Origin: Bacteroidota bacterium
GTDB lineage: Bacteria > Bacteroidota > Ignavibacteria > Kryptoniales > JAKASW01
Assembly: GCA_021825585.1 (NCBI GenBank)
Contig: JAKAGT010000003.1
Location: 210,184-274,183, forward strand
Reading direction: 5' to 3'
Length of the DNA stretch: 64,000 nt
Position numbers and translations under genes: made by a program. Positions 53,931 through 62,100 of the stretch are shown here, in pieces. The first letter of the stretch is position 1, and every line of letters starts with the position of its first letter. Below the pieces are notes generated by a model. It had not been told where the DNA came from. It saw only the letters and a program-made list of their open reading frames with translations, and searched no databases.

Positions 53931-55028
53931 ATGCAAAATGGACAAAATGAATTGAAAATATCTACACCGGGAAGAGTCTGTCTTTTCGGAGAACATCAGG
54001 ATTATTTGAACCTGCCGATAATAGCCTCCGCAATATCACTGAGAGTATCGGTAGCGGGGCACAAGCGGTCCGATGCGAACGTGATTGTACATCTACCCGA
54101 TATAAACGAAGAAGAAAGTTTTTCCTTGAGTGAGCCGATAGTGTATGGAAAGGAGCGGGATTACTTCAAGAGCGCGGTAAACGTAATGCAGCGGCACGGG
54201 TTTAAATTTTCCACGGGTTTAGAATGCGTCGTGAAAGGAGAAATACCCATCAATGCGGGGACTTCAAGTTCGTCAGCATTGGTTGTTACCTGGATTAACT
54301 TCCTTGCGCGGATGAGTGATAAATCTACTGCGCTATCGGCCAAAGAAATCGCCGAATATGCATATGAAACCGAGGTGCTTGAATTTTCTGAGCCCGGCGG
54401 CATGATGGATCAATACTCAACGGCAATCGGCAGCATCATATTTCTTGCCTCGTACCCAGAAATTCAAGTGAGAAAACTGGACGCGAAGCTCAGCCAGTTT
54501 GTCCTCGGAAACTCAGGCGAGCCCAAGGATACGAAGTTTATTTTGGCGAGAGTCAAAGGAGAGATTCAAAAGGTGGTGCAGGATTTAAGAAAATCCCATC
54601 CTGAGTTTTCGCTGCAAACGATTTCTGAGGCCGAAATAGACAGTTTCTCAGCCTCTTTGACTGAGGAGCAGTTGGACCTGCTGCACGGTACCATAAGGAA
54701 CAGAGATATCACAATGCAGGCCTTGAAGGTGCTTGACGATACAGCGCTTGACCACAAGCTCATAGGAAAATTACTGAACGATCACCAGGTGGTCCTCCGC
54801 GATATACTGAAAATTTCGACGCCGAAGATCGACAGAATGATTCAAGCGGCCTTGAACGCGGGCGCTTATGGAGCGAAGATCAACGGTTCGGGAGGCGGAG
54901 GGTGCATGTTTGCATACGCACCGAAAGACCCGCAAAAAGTCAAGGAAGCGATAGAGAAGGAAGGGGGAGAGGCTTATTTAGTCACGGTAGATGAGGGGAC
55001 TCGTTCAAGCAAGATGGAGATAGACTGA
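53931..55028 (+). CDS. GHMP family sugar kinase (galactokinase-like)
   Basis: A 365-residue cytoplasmic kinase. STPGRVCLFGEHQDYLNLPIIA is the galactokinase-type N-terminal signature (E and D of GEHxDY contact the sugar), PINAGTSSSSALVVTW (about 105-120) is the ATP-binding P-loop, SEPGGMMDQYSTAIG contains the catalytic Asp region, and AKINGSGGGGCMFAY the C-terminal motif. Sugar 1-phosphate products are usual (galactose, GalNAc, or other). Its stop overlaps the nucleotidyltransferase start (TGATG), so the pair probably makes a nucleotide sugar from a salvaged monosaccharide. Exact sugar unknown. Confidence 0.88.
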   Translation: MQNGQNELKISTPGRVCLFGEHQDYLNLPIIASAISLRVSVAGHKRSDANVIVHLPDINEEESFSLSEPIVYGKERDYFKSAVNVMQRHGFKFSTGLECVVKGEIPINAGTSSSSALVVTWINFLARMSDKSTALSAKEIAEYAYETEVLEFSEPGGMMDQYSTAIGSIIFLASYPEIQVRKLDAKLSQFVLGNSGEPKDTKFILARVKGEIQKVVQDLRKSHPEFSLQTISEAEIDSFSASLTEEQLDLLHGTIRNRDITMQALKVLDDTALDHKLIGKLLNDHQVVLRDILKISTPKIDRMIQAALNAGAYGAKINGSGGGGCMFAYAPKDPQKVKEAIEKEGGEAYLVTVDEGTRSSKMEID

Positions 55029-55903
55029 TGTCAGGCGGAAGACTAGCAGTTCTTGCGGGAGGAATATCCTCCAGGATGAAGAGGTCCGTTGTCCCTCAGA
55101 TGATGAACGATAAAACGCTGATCAGTGATGCCGATCTAAAAACAAAATCCATGATCGGCGTTGGAAAGAATCACAGGCCGTTTCTCGATTATCTTCTTTA
55201 CAATGCGAGACAGGCGGGCTATACGGATGTTCTTATCGTGATCGGTGAAAAAGATGACAGCATAAGGAATTATTACGGAAAGCGGGACAGAGACAACGAG
55301 TTTTACGGGCTGAAGATTTCGTATGCGGAGCAGAAAATTCCCCCCGGAAGGGATAAGCCGCTCGGGACGGCTGATGCCCTCATTCAGGGATTGGAGTTTA
55401 AGACAGAATGGCGCGGCGCTCATTTTACGGTCTGTAACAGCGATAATCTTTATTCCGCAAAAGCTCTGAGACTAATGCTCAGTCATGAGCATAAGAATGC
55501 AATGATTGATTATGACCGCGACGCCTTGCAATTTGATCAGAGTCGTATCGAAAGGTTCGCGGTTACCTCAAAAGATGATGAAGGCTTCGTGACCAACATA
55601 ATAGAGAAACCTGCTGTGGATCAGATTGAAGCGGCGAAAGGGAAAAATGGATATGTCGGTGTGAGCATGAACATTTTTGATTTGCATTACGACATGATCT
55701 ATCCGTTCCTCCAAAGCGTCCCTTTAAATCCAGTAAGGCATGAGAAGGAATTACCTGAAGCCATAGCTCTGATGGTCAAAGCGCATCCGAAGAGTCTGTT
55801 TGCATTTCCTCTCTCTGAGCATGTACCGGATCTAACTGTAAAGAGCGACATTCTACCCGTTAAGAAATATCTGGAGACCCATTTTGCAAACACGACGTTC
55901 TGA
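55028..55903 (+). CDS. Sugar-1-phosphate nucleotidyltransferase
   Basis: A 291-residue protein with the NTP-transferase fold. LAVLAGGISSRMKRSVVPQ (residues 6-24) is the GxxxRM signature for nucleotide binding, KNHRPFLDYLLYNARQAGYTDVLIVIGE follows, and GAHFTVCNSDNLYS (about 140) carries the metal-binding Asp. The long insert between the first motif and NHRPFLDY is unusual for the family. It shares one base with the upstream kinase stop codon and overlaps the following regulator by 20 bases, so all three are coupled. Likely use: activation of the kinase product to UDP-, GDP- or dTDP-sugar; specificity not visible. Confidence 0.85.
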   Translation: MSGGRLAVLAGGISSRMKRSVVPQMMNDKTLISDADLKTKSMIGVGKNHRPFLDYLLYNARQAGYTDVLIVIGEKDDSIRNYYGKRDRDNEFYGLKISYAEQKIPPGRDKPLGTADALIQGLEFKTEWRGAHFTVCNSDNLYSAKALRLMLSHEHKNAMIDYDRDALQFDQSRIERFAVTSKDDEGFVTNIIEKPAVDQIEAAKGKNGYVGVSMNIFDLHYDMIYPFLQSVPLNPVRHEKELPEAIALMVKAHPKSLFAFPLSEHVPDLTVKSDILPVKKYLETHFANTTF

Positions 55904-57125
55904 CAACAAAAGCAAAGTAGATAGAAAGAACGAGATAAGAAGGATCCTGGTACTGAGAGCATTGCTGGATCGTGGTCCGCTGTCCCTCACAGACCTGACG
56001 AAAGCAACGGGAATAACCTTGCCGGTTGTCTCTAATATCGTCGCATCACTAAGAAAAGAGAAGCTGGTTGTAGAACCGAAAGAGAAGGGGACCAATCAAG
56101 CCGGGCGTCCTCCGTCGATTGTGAAGCTGAACGGTAAGGCCGGTTTCATACTCGGCATAGACATTGGAAGACTTTTTACGAATTTCATCATCCTTGACCT
56201 CGAAACCAATATCGTTGCCGATACGAGAAGGAAATCCATTACTCTCAGCAACGACATAGGGTTGATAGATGATCTGGAGAAGGAGATAAAGGCTGTATTA
56301 TCGACGGCCAAGATCGGCTGGGATAAACTACTTGGAATAGGAATATCCCTGCCGGGCATGGTAAAAGGGAAAGAGGGACTTGGAGAAACCTATTTCAATT
56401 TTGGCGACACGCCAGCACGGGAGATCTTATCGAATCGGTTTGGTAAACCTGTTCATTTAGAACATGATCTGGAGGCAATGGCTTTCGGCGAACGCTGGTT
56501 CGGCGCGGCGAAAGATGTGAAGAATGCACTTTGCGTGAATGTGGGCTGGGGATTGGGACTTGGGATAATCATAGACGGAAAAGTTTATTACGGCGATGAT
56601 GGTTATGCGGGAGAATTCGGGCATATTCAGATTGTGAAGAACGGAGAACTCTGCTACTGCGGCAAGAGGGGCTGCTTAGAGACGGTCTCTTCGGGAAGGG
56701 CGATCACGAAGATAGCGAGGGAGAAAATCTCAAAAGGCGCTGCCACTATCATGACGGCTGTACAGAATCTAGGGGCTGAGCAAATCGATGCAGAGGCTGT
56801 CGTAAAAGCGGCTAATCAGGGCGATCAGTTTTCGATCGAGTTACTCGAAGAAGCAGCCCGCTATTTGGGTTCAGGAATTGCGATTTTGATCAACTTACTG
56901 AATCCGGAACTGATAATTCTTGGAGGCGGAATTTCCACTGCAGCCCCAAACTTCATGGAATCCGTTCGTGCTTACGCCATGAGACACTCTTTAGTTCAAT
57001 TGAATCGCAACGTGAAATTTGCAACGTCACGCCTCGGTAACAAGGCCGGCGCTCTCGGCGTTGCCGTCTACTTAGCCGAGGATTTGTTCGACGTCGAACG
57101 TCTGAATCCTTCAGCATACGTATGA
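55884..57125 (+). CDS. ROK family transcriptional repressor (NagC/Mlc-like)
   Basis: A 413-residue protein combining an N-terminal winged helix (about 15-75: RRILVLRALLDRGPLSLTDLTKATGITLPVVSNIVASL) with a ROK kinase-like domain (ILGIDIGRLFTNFIILDL, GISLPGMV, NVGWGLGLGIIIDGKVY, GYAGEFGHIQI, zinc site CYCGKRGCLE with C257/C259/C264, ILINLLNPELIILGGGIS). The zinc motif is complete, unlike in the ROK kinase at 7239. The start is TTG 55884 with GGAG seven bases upstream and overlaps the previous gene. NagC/Mlc-type repressors sense sugars or their phosphates; it probably controls this amino-sugar locus. Confidence 0.9.
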   Translation: MQTRRSDNKSKVDRKNEIRRILVLRALLDRGPLSLTDLTKATGITLPVVSNIVASLRKEKLVVEPKEKGTNQAGRPPSIVKLNGKAGFILGIDIGRLFTNFIILDLETNIVADTRRKSITLSNDIGLIDDLEKEIKAVLSTAKIGWDKLLGIGISLPGMVKGKEGLGETYFNFGDTPAREILSNRFGKPVHLEHDLEAMAFGERWFGAAKDVKNALCVNVGWGLGLGIIIDGKVYYGDDGYAGEFGHIQIVKNGELCYCGKRGCLETVSSGRAITKIAREKISKGAATIMTAVQNLGAEQIDAEAVVKAANQGDQFSIELLEEAARYLGSGIAILINLLNPELIILGGGISTAAPNFMESVRAYAMRHSLVQLNRNVKFATSRLGNKAGALGVAVYLAEDLFDVERLNPSAYV

Positions 57126-57211
57126 TATTCGAAATGAAAGCTTTCATGAGAAGATAGGACACATCCGGACACTCGCCGTCCGATGATCATGCCACCGAGG
57201 AGCAAAAGCAC

Positions 57212-58162
57212 ATGAGCAACAAAAAGGCCGTAAGTCCACACCGATCCAAACATCGTTCTACCGGGACGGACGCCGAATTCAATTACGGACCATGGCACGT
57301 CGAGTACCTCCTCAACGACGGAGGACGCTTAAGCCGCATCGCTTTTAATGAATATGATCTTCTGACTACTGAACCTTCCGGCTTCTGCCCTCCGAAACAC
57401 AAACACGGGAAATACGAGGACCGGCCTGTGTACGGATACGACGACTGTTTCCCTTCCGTCGTGGCTTGTAAGTTCCCCGGGGCGGAGATAAGCATACCGG
57501 ATCACGGTGAAGTATGCTGGCTTGCATGGCAGTTGTCGAAAGAACCCGACAGCCTGACGTTTCTTGTAAGGAGCAAGCTTCTGCCGGCTGTTTTTAAAAG
57601 AAAGATGATCTTTACGGATTCGTCTGTCGTTTGGAATTTCGAAGTGCTGAACGAGGGAAATGAAGTCCTGCCATTTCAACATTCAATGCATCCGCTTGTG
57701 AGAGTAGAAGATCTGAGGTGGATTGAACTGCCGGAATTCGGATCTGCTTTGGACTGGAACAGAAATAGGATTGTAGACTCCATGACTCGTGAGAAGCTTC
57801 GCAACTTCCTGCTAAGTCTGCCAAAGGGTTCGGTAGAAATGCTATTCCTGAGGGATATAAAGAGTGGCGAGATGGGCTGGCAGTATTCCAACGGATTATC
57901 TGTCAGGACGAAGTTTCCGGTGGAACTCTTCCCCACAATCGGGATTTGGTGGAATAACGGCGGATATCCTGATGAGGAAGGCATTCGCCGGAACGAGTGT
58001 GCGTTCGAACCCACGGCGGGTAATACGAGTGTTTTAACTCAAGCTTACGCAGATGGAGATTGCTTATCGGTTGGTCCAGGTGGACGGTTCGCATGGCAAG
58101 TCATCTGGGAGATAAGAACAGATCTGAAAGAAAGGAATGATCATGCACTCACGCAATATTGA
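57212..58162 (+). CDS. Aldose-1-epimerase (mutarotase)-like protein
   Basis: A 316-residue cytoplasmic protein with a galactose-mutarotase-like beta-sandwich: RLSRIAFNEYDLLTTEP, YGYDDCFPSVVAC, ISIPDHGEVCWLAW, FQHSMHPLVRVEDL (candidate His) and GIWWNNGGYPDEEG, FEPTAGNTSVLTQAY (Glu region typical of the family's catalytic end). GAGGAGCAAAAGCAC lies before ATG 57212. It has no signal peptide. Its place after a sugar kinase, nucleotidyltransferase and ROK repressor fits anomer conversion of an imported sugar. The next gene overlaps it by 20 bases. Confidence 0.7.
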   Translation: MSNKKAVSPHRSKHRSTGTDAEFNYGPWHVEYLLNDGGRLSRIAFNEYDLLTTEPSGFCPPKHKHGKYEDRPVYGYDDCFPSVVACKFPGAEISIPDHGEVCWLAWQLSKEPDSLTFLVRSKLLPAVFKRKMIFTDSSVVWNFEVLNEGNEVLPFQHSMHPLVRVEDLRWIELPEFGSALDWNRNRIVDSMTREKLRNFLLSLPKGSVEMLFLRDIKSGEMGWQYSNGLSVRTKFPVELFPTIGIWWNNGGYPDEEGIRRNECAFEPTAGNTSVLTQAYADGDCLSVGPGGRFAWQVIWEIRTDLKERNDHALTQY

Positions 58163-61100
58163 TTCTTCGAAGAAGAAATATTTTGTGGCAATCAGTACAA
58201 TTGGGCTGTTGTTTTTCGTATTCGGGTCTGCTCTGCAAGCGAAGACATCGTCGGTTCGAGAGCGGGTGACCGTCAAGGAGTACGAGCGTGTGTTTACAAC
58301 TTATCCTTACTCCGACCCCGACCCGGTTCCGACGATGTCGAGGATTTATCCATACTTCAAGTATGACGGGTTCACGGACAAGCCGGTGCAAAAGAAATGG
58401 AAGGTGGTTGAACTGTCCAACAGATATATCCGCGTACTGATCATGCCGCAGATCGGCGGAAAAATCTGGACTGCGATCGAGAAGTCGACCGGGAGGCCCT
58501 TCATTTATTTCAACCACGTCGTCAAATTCCGCGACATTTCCGAGCGCGGGCCGTGGACCAGCGGCGGCATCGAACCTAATTTCGGCATCTTCGGTCATAC
58601 GCCGGATTGTTTCTCGCCGGTTGATTATCGCATACGAACAGACCCTGACGGCAGCGCAAGCTGCATTATCGGAGCTCTCGACCTTCTAACCCGCAGCACA
58701 TGGCGGATAGAGATAAAGCTGCGCCCCGGCCGGGCCTATTTTACGACCCGCACTATATGGCACAATGGTTCGGGAATGGAAGAACCATACTATTCCTGGA
58801 TGAACGCAGCGGTCAAGGCGAGCGGTAATTTACAATTCGTCTTCCCGGGAACGAATTGGATCTTCCATACAGGCACTGTCCATCCGTGGCCGATTGACAC
58901 GGCGAACGGACACAATATTTCATGGTATGATCAGAATAACTTCGGCGGCGCCAAGTCGTACCATGTCCTCGGCCGCTTCAGCCAGTTTTACGGTGCATAC
59001 TGGCACGACGACAATTTCGGCATGGCTCACTATGCTGCTTACGGCGACAAAGTCGGGAGGAAGATTTGGATTTGGGGATTGTCGCAGCAGGGGATGATAT
59101 GGCAGAAACTGCTGACAGACACCGACGGTCAATACGTCGAGCTTCAATCCGGCAGGCTTTATAACCAAGCGGAGCCTCAAAGCACATACACCCCGTTCAA
59201 ACACAAGGGATTTGCTCCATTTGCCACCGATACGTGGAAGGAATACTGGATGCCAATCAAGGGTATAGGCGGATTCGTAACCGCCAGTCCCTGGGGTGCG
59301 ATGAATGTGACTCAGCAGGGAAAGCAATTGATCGTCGGGATTTCGCCGGTACAGCGCTTTCGAGGCAGGCTGCAGGTATTTGACGGAAACCTTCTCCTCT
59401 CCTCCAGAGAAGTGAATCTCAAAACCATGCAGCCGGCCAGTGAAGTGTTCCGGCTTAACAGTCTGCCAGAGAAACTCCGTGTGTGTCTCGGAGGGGATAA
59501 ACTCGTCTATGCCGCCGGCGATGAAGACAGCTTGACCCGGCCTTTGACATCTCCAGCAAACTTCGACTGGAATTCAACTTACGGTCTCTATGTCAGGGGT
59601 AAAGAATTGGAGAGACGACGGCACTACGTGAAGGCGGAGAGCGATTTCCAGAAGTGTCTGGCGAAGAATCCCAATTACCTCCCGGCACTTGATGACATGG
59701 CATCGCTGGCAAATCGCCGGGCAGACTTCACCGCGGCGTACGATTTTGCGAGGAGAGCATTAAGCATTGACACTTACGATCCAGGCGCCAATTATCAGTT
59801 TGGTATTGCAAGCGCGGGTCTTGGTCACGATGCAGACGCGAAAGCCGCCTTCAGCATCGCTTCAATCTCCATCGGGTGGCGCTCAGCCGCGTGGACACAG
59901 TTAGCAGAGGAATACTTGAGAGAGAAGGAGTACGACAAGGCGCTAGCCTACGCACGGAAGAGCCTTGATTACAACCGGTTTAACCTGACCGGTCTCAGGC
60001 TGGAAGCATGCGTCGACAGGCTGACCGGCGATACATCGGGGGCAGTAGCCGTCCTGAAGATTCTCCGTGCGTATGACCCGCTCAGTCATTTTGTCCAATT
60101 CGAAAAATATCTGATGGGCAAAGCCGGCTCTCATGAGTTTGCCGGAATGATTCGCAGCAATCTTGCCTATGAAACCTATCTTGAGCTAGCCTGTTGGTAC
60201 CATGATGTAGGATTGGAACATGATGCGCTGAAAGTCTTGGCTCTCGCGCCACAGCAAACAGAGGTGCTGTATTGGCAGGCTTATTTGCGGCGTGATACGA
60301 CTTTGTTGGCTCGTGCTGACGCTGCGTCGCCGGAGTTTGTGTTCCCGTTTAGGTGGGAGTCGATACCGGTGTATGAGTGGGCGATTAAGCACAGCGACGC
60401 CTGGCAGCCGAAATACTACCTGGCGCTGATTCGCTGGTTCGACGGTGAAATGAATCAGGCTCGGCAGTTGTTCGCCGACTGCGGAGACCGACCAGAGTTC
60501 GCTCCGTTCTATGCTGCTCGTGCTGAAGCCATTCAGACCGGAACCACACGTGACTTAGAGCGGGCTGCCCGACTCGATCCCGGGGAGTGGCGGTACGGTG
60601 CGTTGTTGATACAATATTATCTGAATCACATGGATCCTTCTAAAGCCGATTCGATCGCGACTGAATACGCGAAGCGGTTTCCAGATAATAATGCTCTCAT
60701 CAGACTGCGTTCAGAAACTCTGATAGCTACCGGGCAGTATCAGGCAGCTGCGAATCTGCTGATGGCTTCGACTCTGCTGCCTGCCGAGGGGGCCACCCAA
60801 GGGCATGTACTCTATCGGGAAGCTTTTCTAATGCTAGCGGTACAACGAATGAAAGCAGGATCATTTCGCGATGCGCTCAAACTCATAGCGAAAGCGCGAG
60901 AGTGGCCCGAAAACCTCGGTGTCGGCGAGCCGTATCCAAAAGAGATCGATGACCGTTTGGAGAACTGGCTAACGTATGAGTGTTATCGTGGGCTTGGAAT
61001 GGAGAAAGAGGCACAAAGGACACTGAATGTACTTGCGCTGCAGTTGTGGCCTGAGGCAGGAGACCTTACTAACGCAAAGATGCGCCCCCTGCCGGATAGC

Positions 61101-61316
61101 GGCGCTGGAGCAATTGTTCGCGCGTTGGCATTGAAACGGTACGGGCGTGCCGACGAAGGTCGTACCCTGTTGATGGACTGGATGAAACGTGATCCTGCGA
61201 GTGCAATCGCTCAATGGGGTTATGCCGTTTTTGAAGGCAGATCGGTCATTTTGCCAAAGGATGCTCAATTCAGCGGATGCGCGATTCTCGCCGCTTGGTT
61301 ACAGAAGGGGAAATGA
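58143..61316 (+). CDS. DUF5107-domain protein with TPR repeats
   Basis: A 1057-residue secreted protein (signal peptide: TIGLLFFVFGSALQAK). The N-terminal ~400 residues match DUF5107, a mutarotase/beta-sandwich-like domain (PTMSRIYPYFKYDGF, IRVLIMPQIGGKIWTAIEK, GGIEPNFGIFGHTPDC, YYSWMNAAVKAS, WKEYWMPIKGIGGFVTA). From about 480 tetratricopeptide repeats follow (KGKELERRRHYVKAESDFQ, ALDDMASLANRRADFTAAYDFARRAL, AAWTQLAEEYLREKEYDKALAYARKSL), continuing to the end. ATG 58143 follows AAAGGA and lies inside the previous gene. It probably binds or modifies glycans and scaffolds partners in the periplasm; enzymatic activity is not shown. Confidence 0.82.
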   Translation: MHSRNIDSSKKKYFVAISTIGLLFFVFGSALQAKTSSVRERVTVKEYERVFTTYPYSDPDPVPTMSRIYPYFKYDGFTDKPVQKKWKVVELSNRYIRVLIMPQIGGKIWTAIEKSTGRPFIYFNHVVKFRDISERGPWTSGGIEPNFGIFGHTPDCFSPVDYRIRTDPDGSASCIIGALDLLTRSTWRIEIKLRPGRAYFTTRTIWHNGSGMEEPYYSWMNAAVKASGNLQFVFPGTNWIFHTGTVHPWPIDTANGHNISWYDQNNFGGAKSYHVLGRFSQFYGAYWHDDNFGMAHYAAYGDKVGRKIWIWGLSQQGMIWQKLLTDTDGQYVELQSGRLYNQAEPQSTYTPFKHKGFAPFATDTWKEYWMPIKGIGGFVTASPWGAMNVTQQGKQLIVGISPVQRFRGRLQVFDGNLLLSSREVNLKTMQPASEVFRLNSLPEKLRVCLGGDKLVYAAGDEDSLTRPLTSPANFDWNSTYGLYVRGKELERRRHYVKAESDFQKCLAKNPNYLPALDDMASLANRRADFTAAYDFARRALSIDTYDPGANYQFGIASAGLGHDADAKAAFSIASISIGWRSAAWTQLAEEYLREKEYDKALAYARKSLDYNRFNLTGLRLEACVDRLTGDTSGAVAVLKILRAYDPLSHFVQFEKYLMGKAGSHEFAGMIRSNLAYETYLELACWYHDVGLEHDALKVLALAPQQTEVLYWQAYLRRDTTLLARADAASPEFVFPFRWESIPVYEWAIKHSDAWQPKYYLALIRWFDGEMNQARQLFADCGDRPEFAPFYAARAEAIQTGTTRDLERAARLDPGEWRYGALLIQYYLNHMDPSKADSIATEYAKRFPDNNALIRLRSETLIATGQYQAAANLLMASTLLPAEGATQGHVLYREAFLMLAVQRMKAGSFRDALKLIAKAREWPENLGVGEPYPKEIDDRLENWLTYECYRGLGMEKEAQRTLNVLALQLWPEAGDLTNAKMRPLPDSGAGAIVRALALKRYGRADEGRTLLMDWMKRDPASAIAQWGYAVFEGRSVILPKDAQFSGCAILAAWLQKGK

Positions 61317-61384
61317 CACACACATAAACAGTAATTCGTATCCAATTGGGTGTGCGACAAATTTGTAAAAAAAAACAATAGTTT

Positions 61385-61448
61385 AACCACATAGGCACAT
61401 TAGAACGCATAAATTCATTTCTTACGCGCCCTATGTTCCTATGTGTTT
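61385..61448. repeat. Imperfect inverted repeat with CACATAGG units
   Basis: AACCACATAGGCACATTAG...GCATAA (61385-61412) is matched by the reverse complement of TTACGCGCC...TATGTGTTT (61422-61448), about 27 bases with few mismatches and a 9-base loop. Same style as the element at 46042. Confidence 0.6.
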
Positions 61449-61800
61449 CACACAATTACATTCTTGTCGCAGATCCGGGGGTAAGCGAGGCTAGCAGGCT
61501 GAGATTTGCCTGTGAACGGAAAAGCTCTCTGTAATCGGTAGAACCGATGGGGAGATATAATACGGGAAGCCGGCAGATACATCGAGTTTCACAACGACGG
61601 AATATAACATTTGTGGCGGAAAACTGCGCTCACGTGGGATGAGTTGAGAAAACTTTGAGGGTGAAACCAGAGGAGGGCCTGCTTCTTCATTCTAATGCAG
61701 TGATGATTGGAGAAGGGAGAAGAACGTCCCCAGCCGGGCGGGCCTTGAAGTGGCCGGGTATCAAGCCGAGAAGTGAAGGCGTAATGCCTCACTGAAAGGG
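61449..61800. other. Gene-free stretch
   Basis: I see no supported gene here. The sequence between two inverted repeats has G/A-rich plus-strand stretches (for example around 61600-61780) and only short frames without ribosome sites or recognisable domains. It probably is debris of mobile elements. Confidence 0.4.
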
Positions 61801-61885
61801 TTATTTCTCTCGCAAAGGCGCCAAGAACGCAAAGAAATGTTGACGAGCGGTTCGCTTGGCGAGCCTTGCGGCTTGGCGAGAAACT
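61801..61885. repeat. Inverted repeat of 'CGCAAAGGCGCC'-type units
   Basis: TTTCTCTCGCAAAGGCGCC (about 61804) at the left and GCCTTGCGGCTTGGCGAGAAA at the right are imperfect inverted copies; the pattern is the degenerate 'cgcaaaggcgccaag' repeat with about 11-base spacing. It lies between 61316 and the IS256-type element, in a stretch without genes. Confidence 0.55.
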
Positions 61886-61920
61886 ATAAGTGAGGGGTTA
61901 CGTGAAGGCTGCTCGTTCTC

Positions 61921-61979
61921 TTGACAAACGGAAATATTCTTCTTACCTTAAAATGATTTGGTTGATTGATTAAATCAAC
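61921..61979 (+). promoter_or_regulatory. Promoter with operator-like palindrome and no gene behind it
   Basis: TTGACA (61921-61926) and TACCTT (61944-61949) are spaced 17 bases apart. Twelve bases downstream lies the palindrome GTTGATTGATTAAATCAAC (61961-61979), a plausible operator. The downstream plus-strand DNA holds no intact gene, since the IS256-type element starts at about 62100. Confidence 0.5.
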
Positions 61980-62032
61980 TAATGCCGATAATCTGCCAGT
62001 TGGGCTGTCTCAAGGCACCTGGAAAACCTAAA

Positions 62033-62100
62033 ATGTGACTTAGATGGCGAAGCTGTGGCAATGCAAAAGGAGTCTCGTACGCGGTTGCCACGGGTAATGT
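62033..62100 (+). pseudogene. Possible 5' remnant of a LacI-type regulator cut by the IS
   Basis: Downstream of the promoter/operator, the bases from ATG/GTG 62033-62035 translate in shifting frames to fragments like VT, LD, VA, GVSYA and RVM, in the order of the LacI N-terminal helix-turn-helix (VTLDDVAxxAGVSYATVSRVMN). Right behind the IS (63590s) the plus strand reads codons for NNSQR, the usual next residues. At least two frameshifts would be needed, and 20-odd residues are too few to be sure. Treat as a hint. Confidence 0.25.

Noticed and set aside
61316..62100. CRISPR array in the repeat-rich stretch
   Set aside because: Repeats are inverted and degenerate with no regular direct repeat/spacer pattern and no cas genes.
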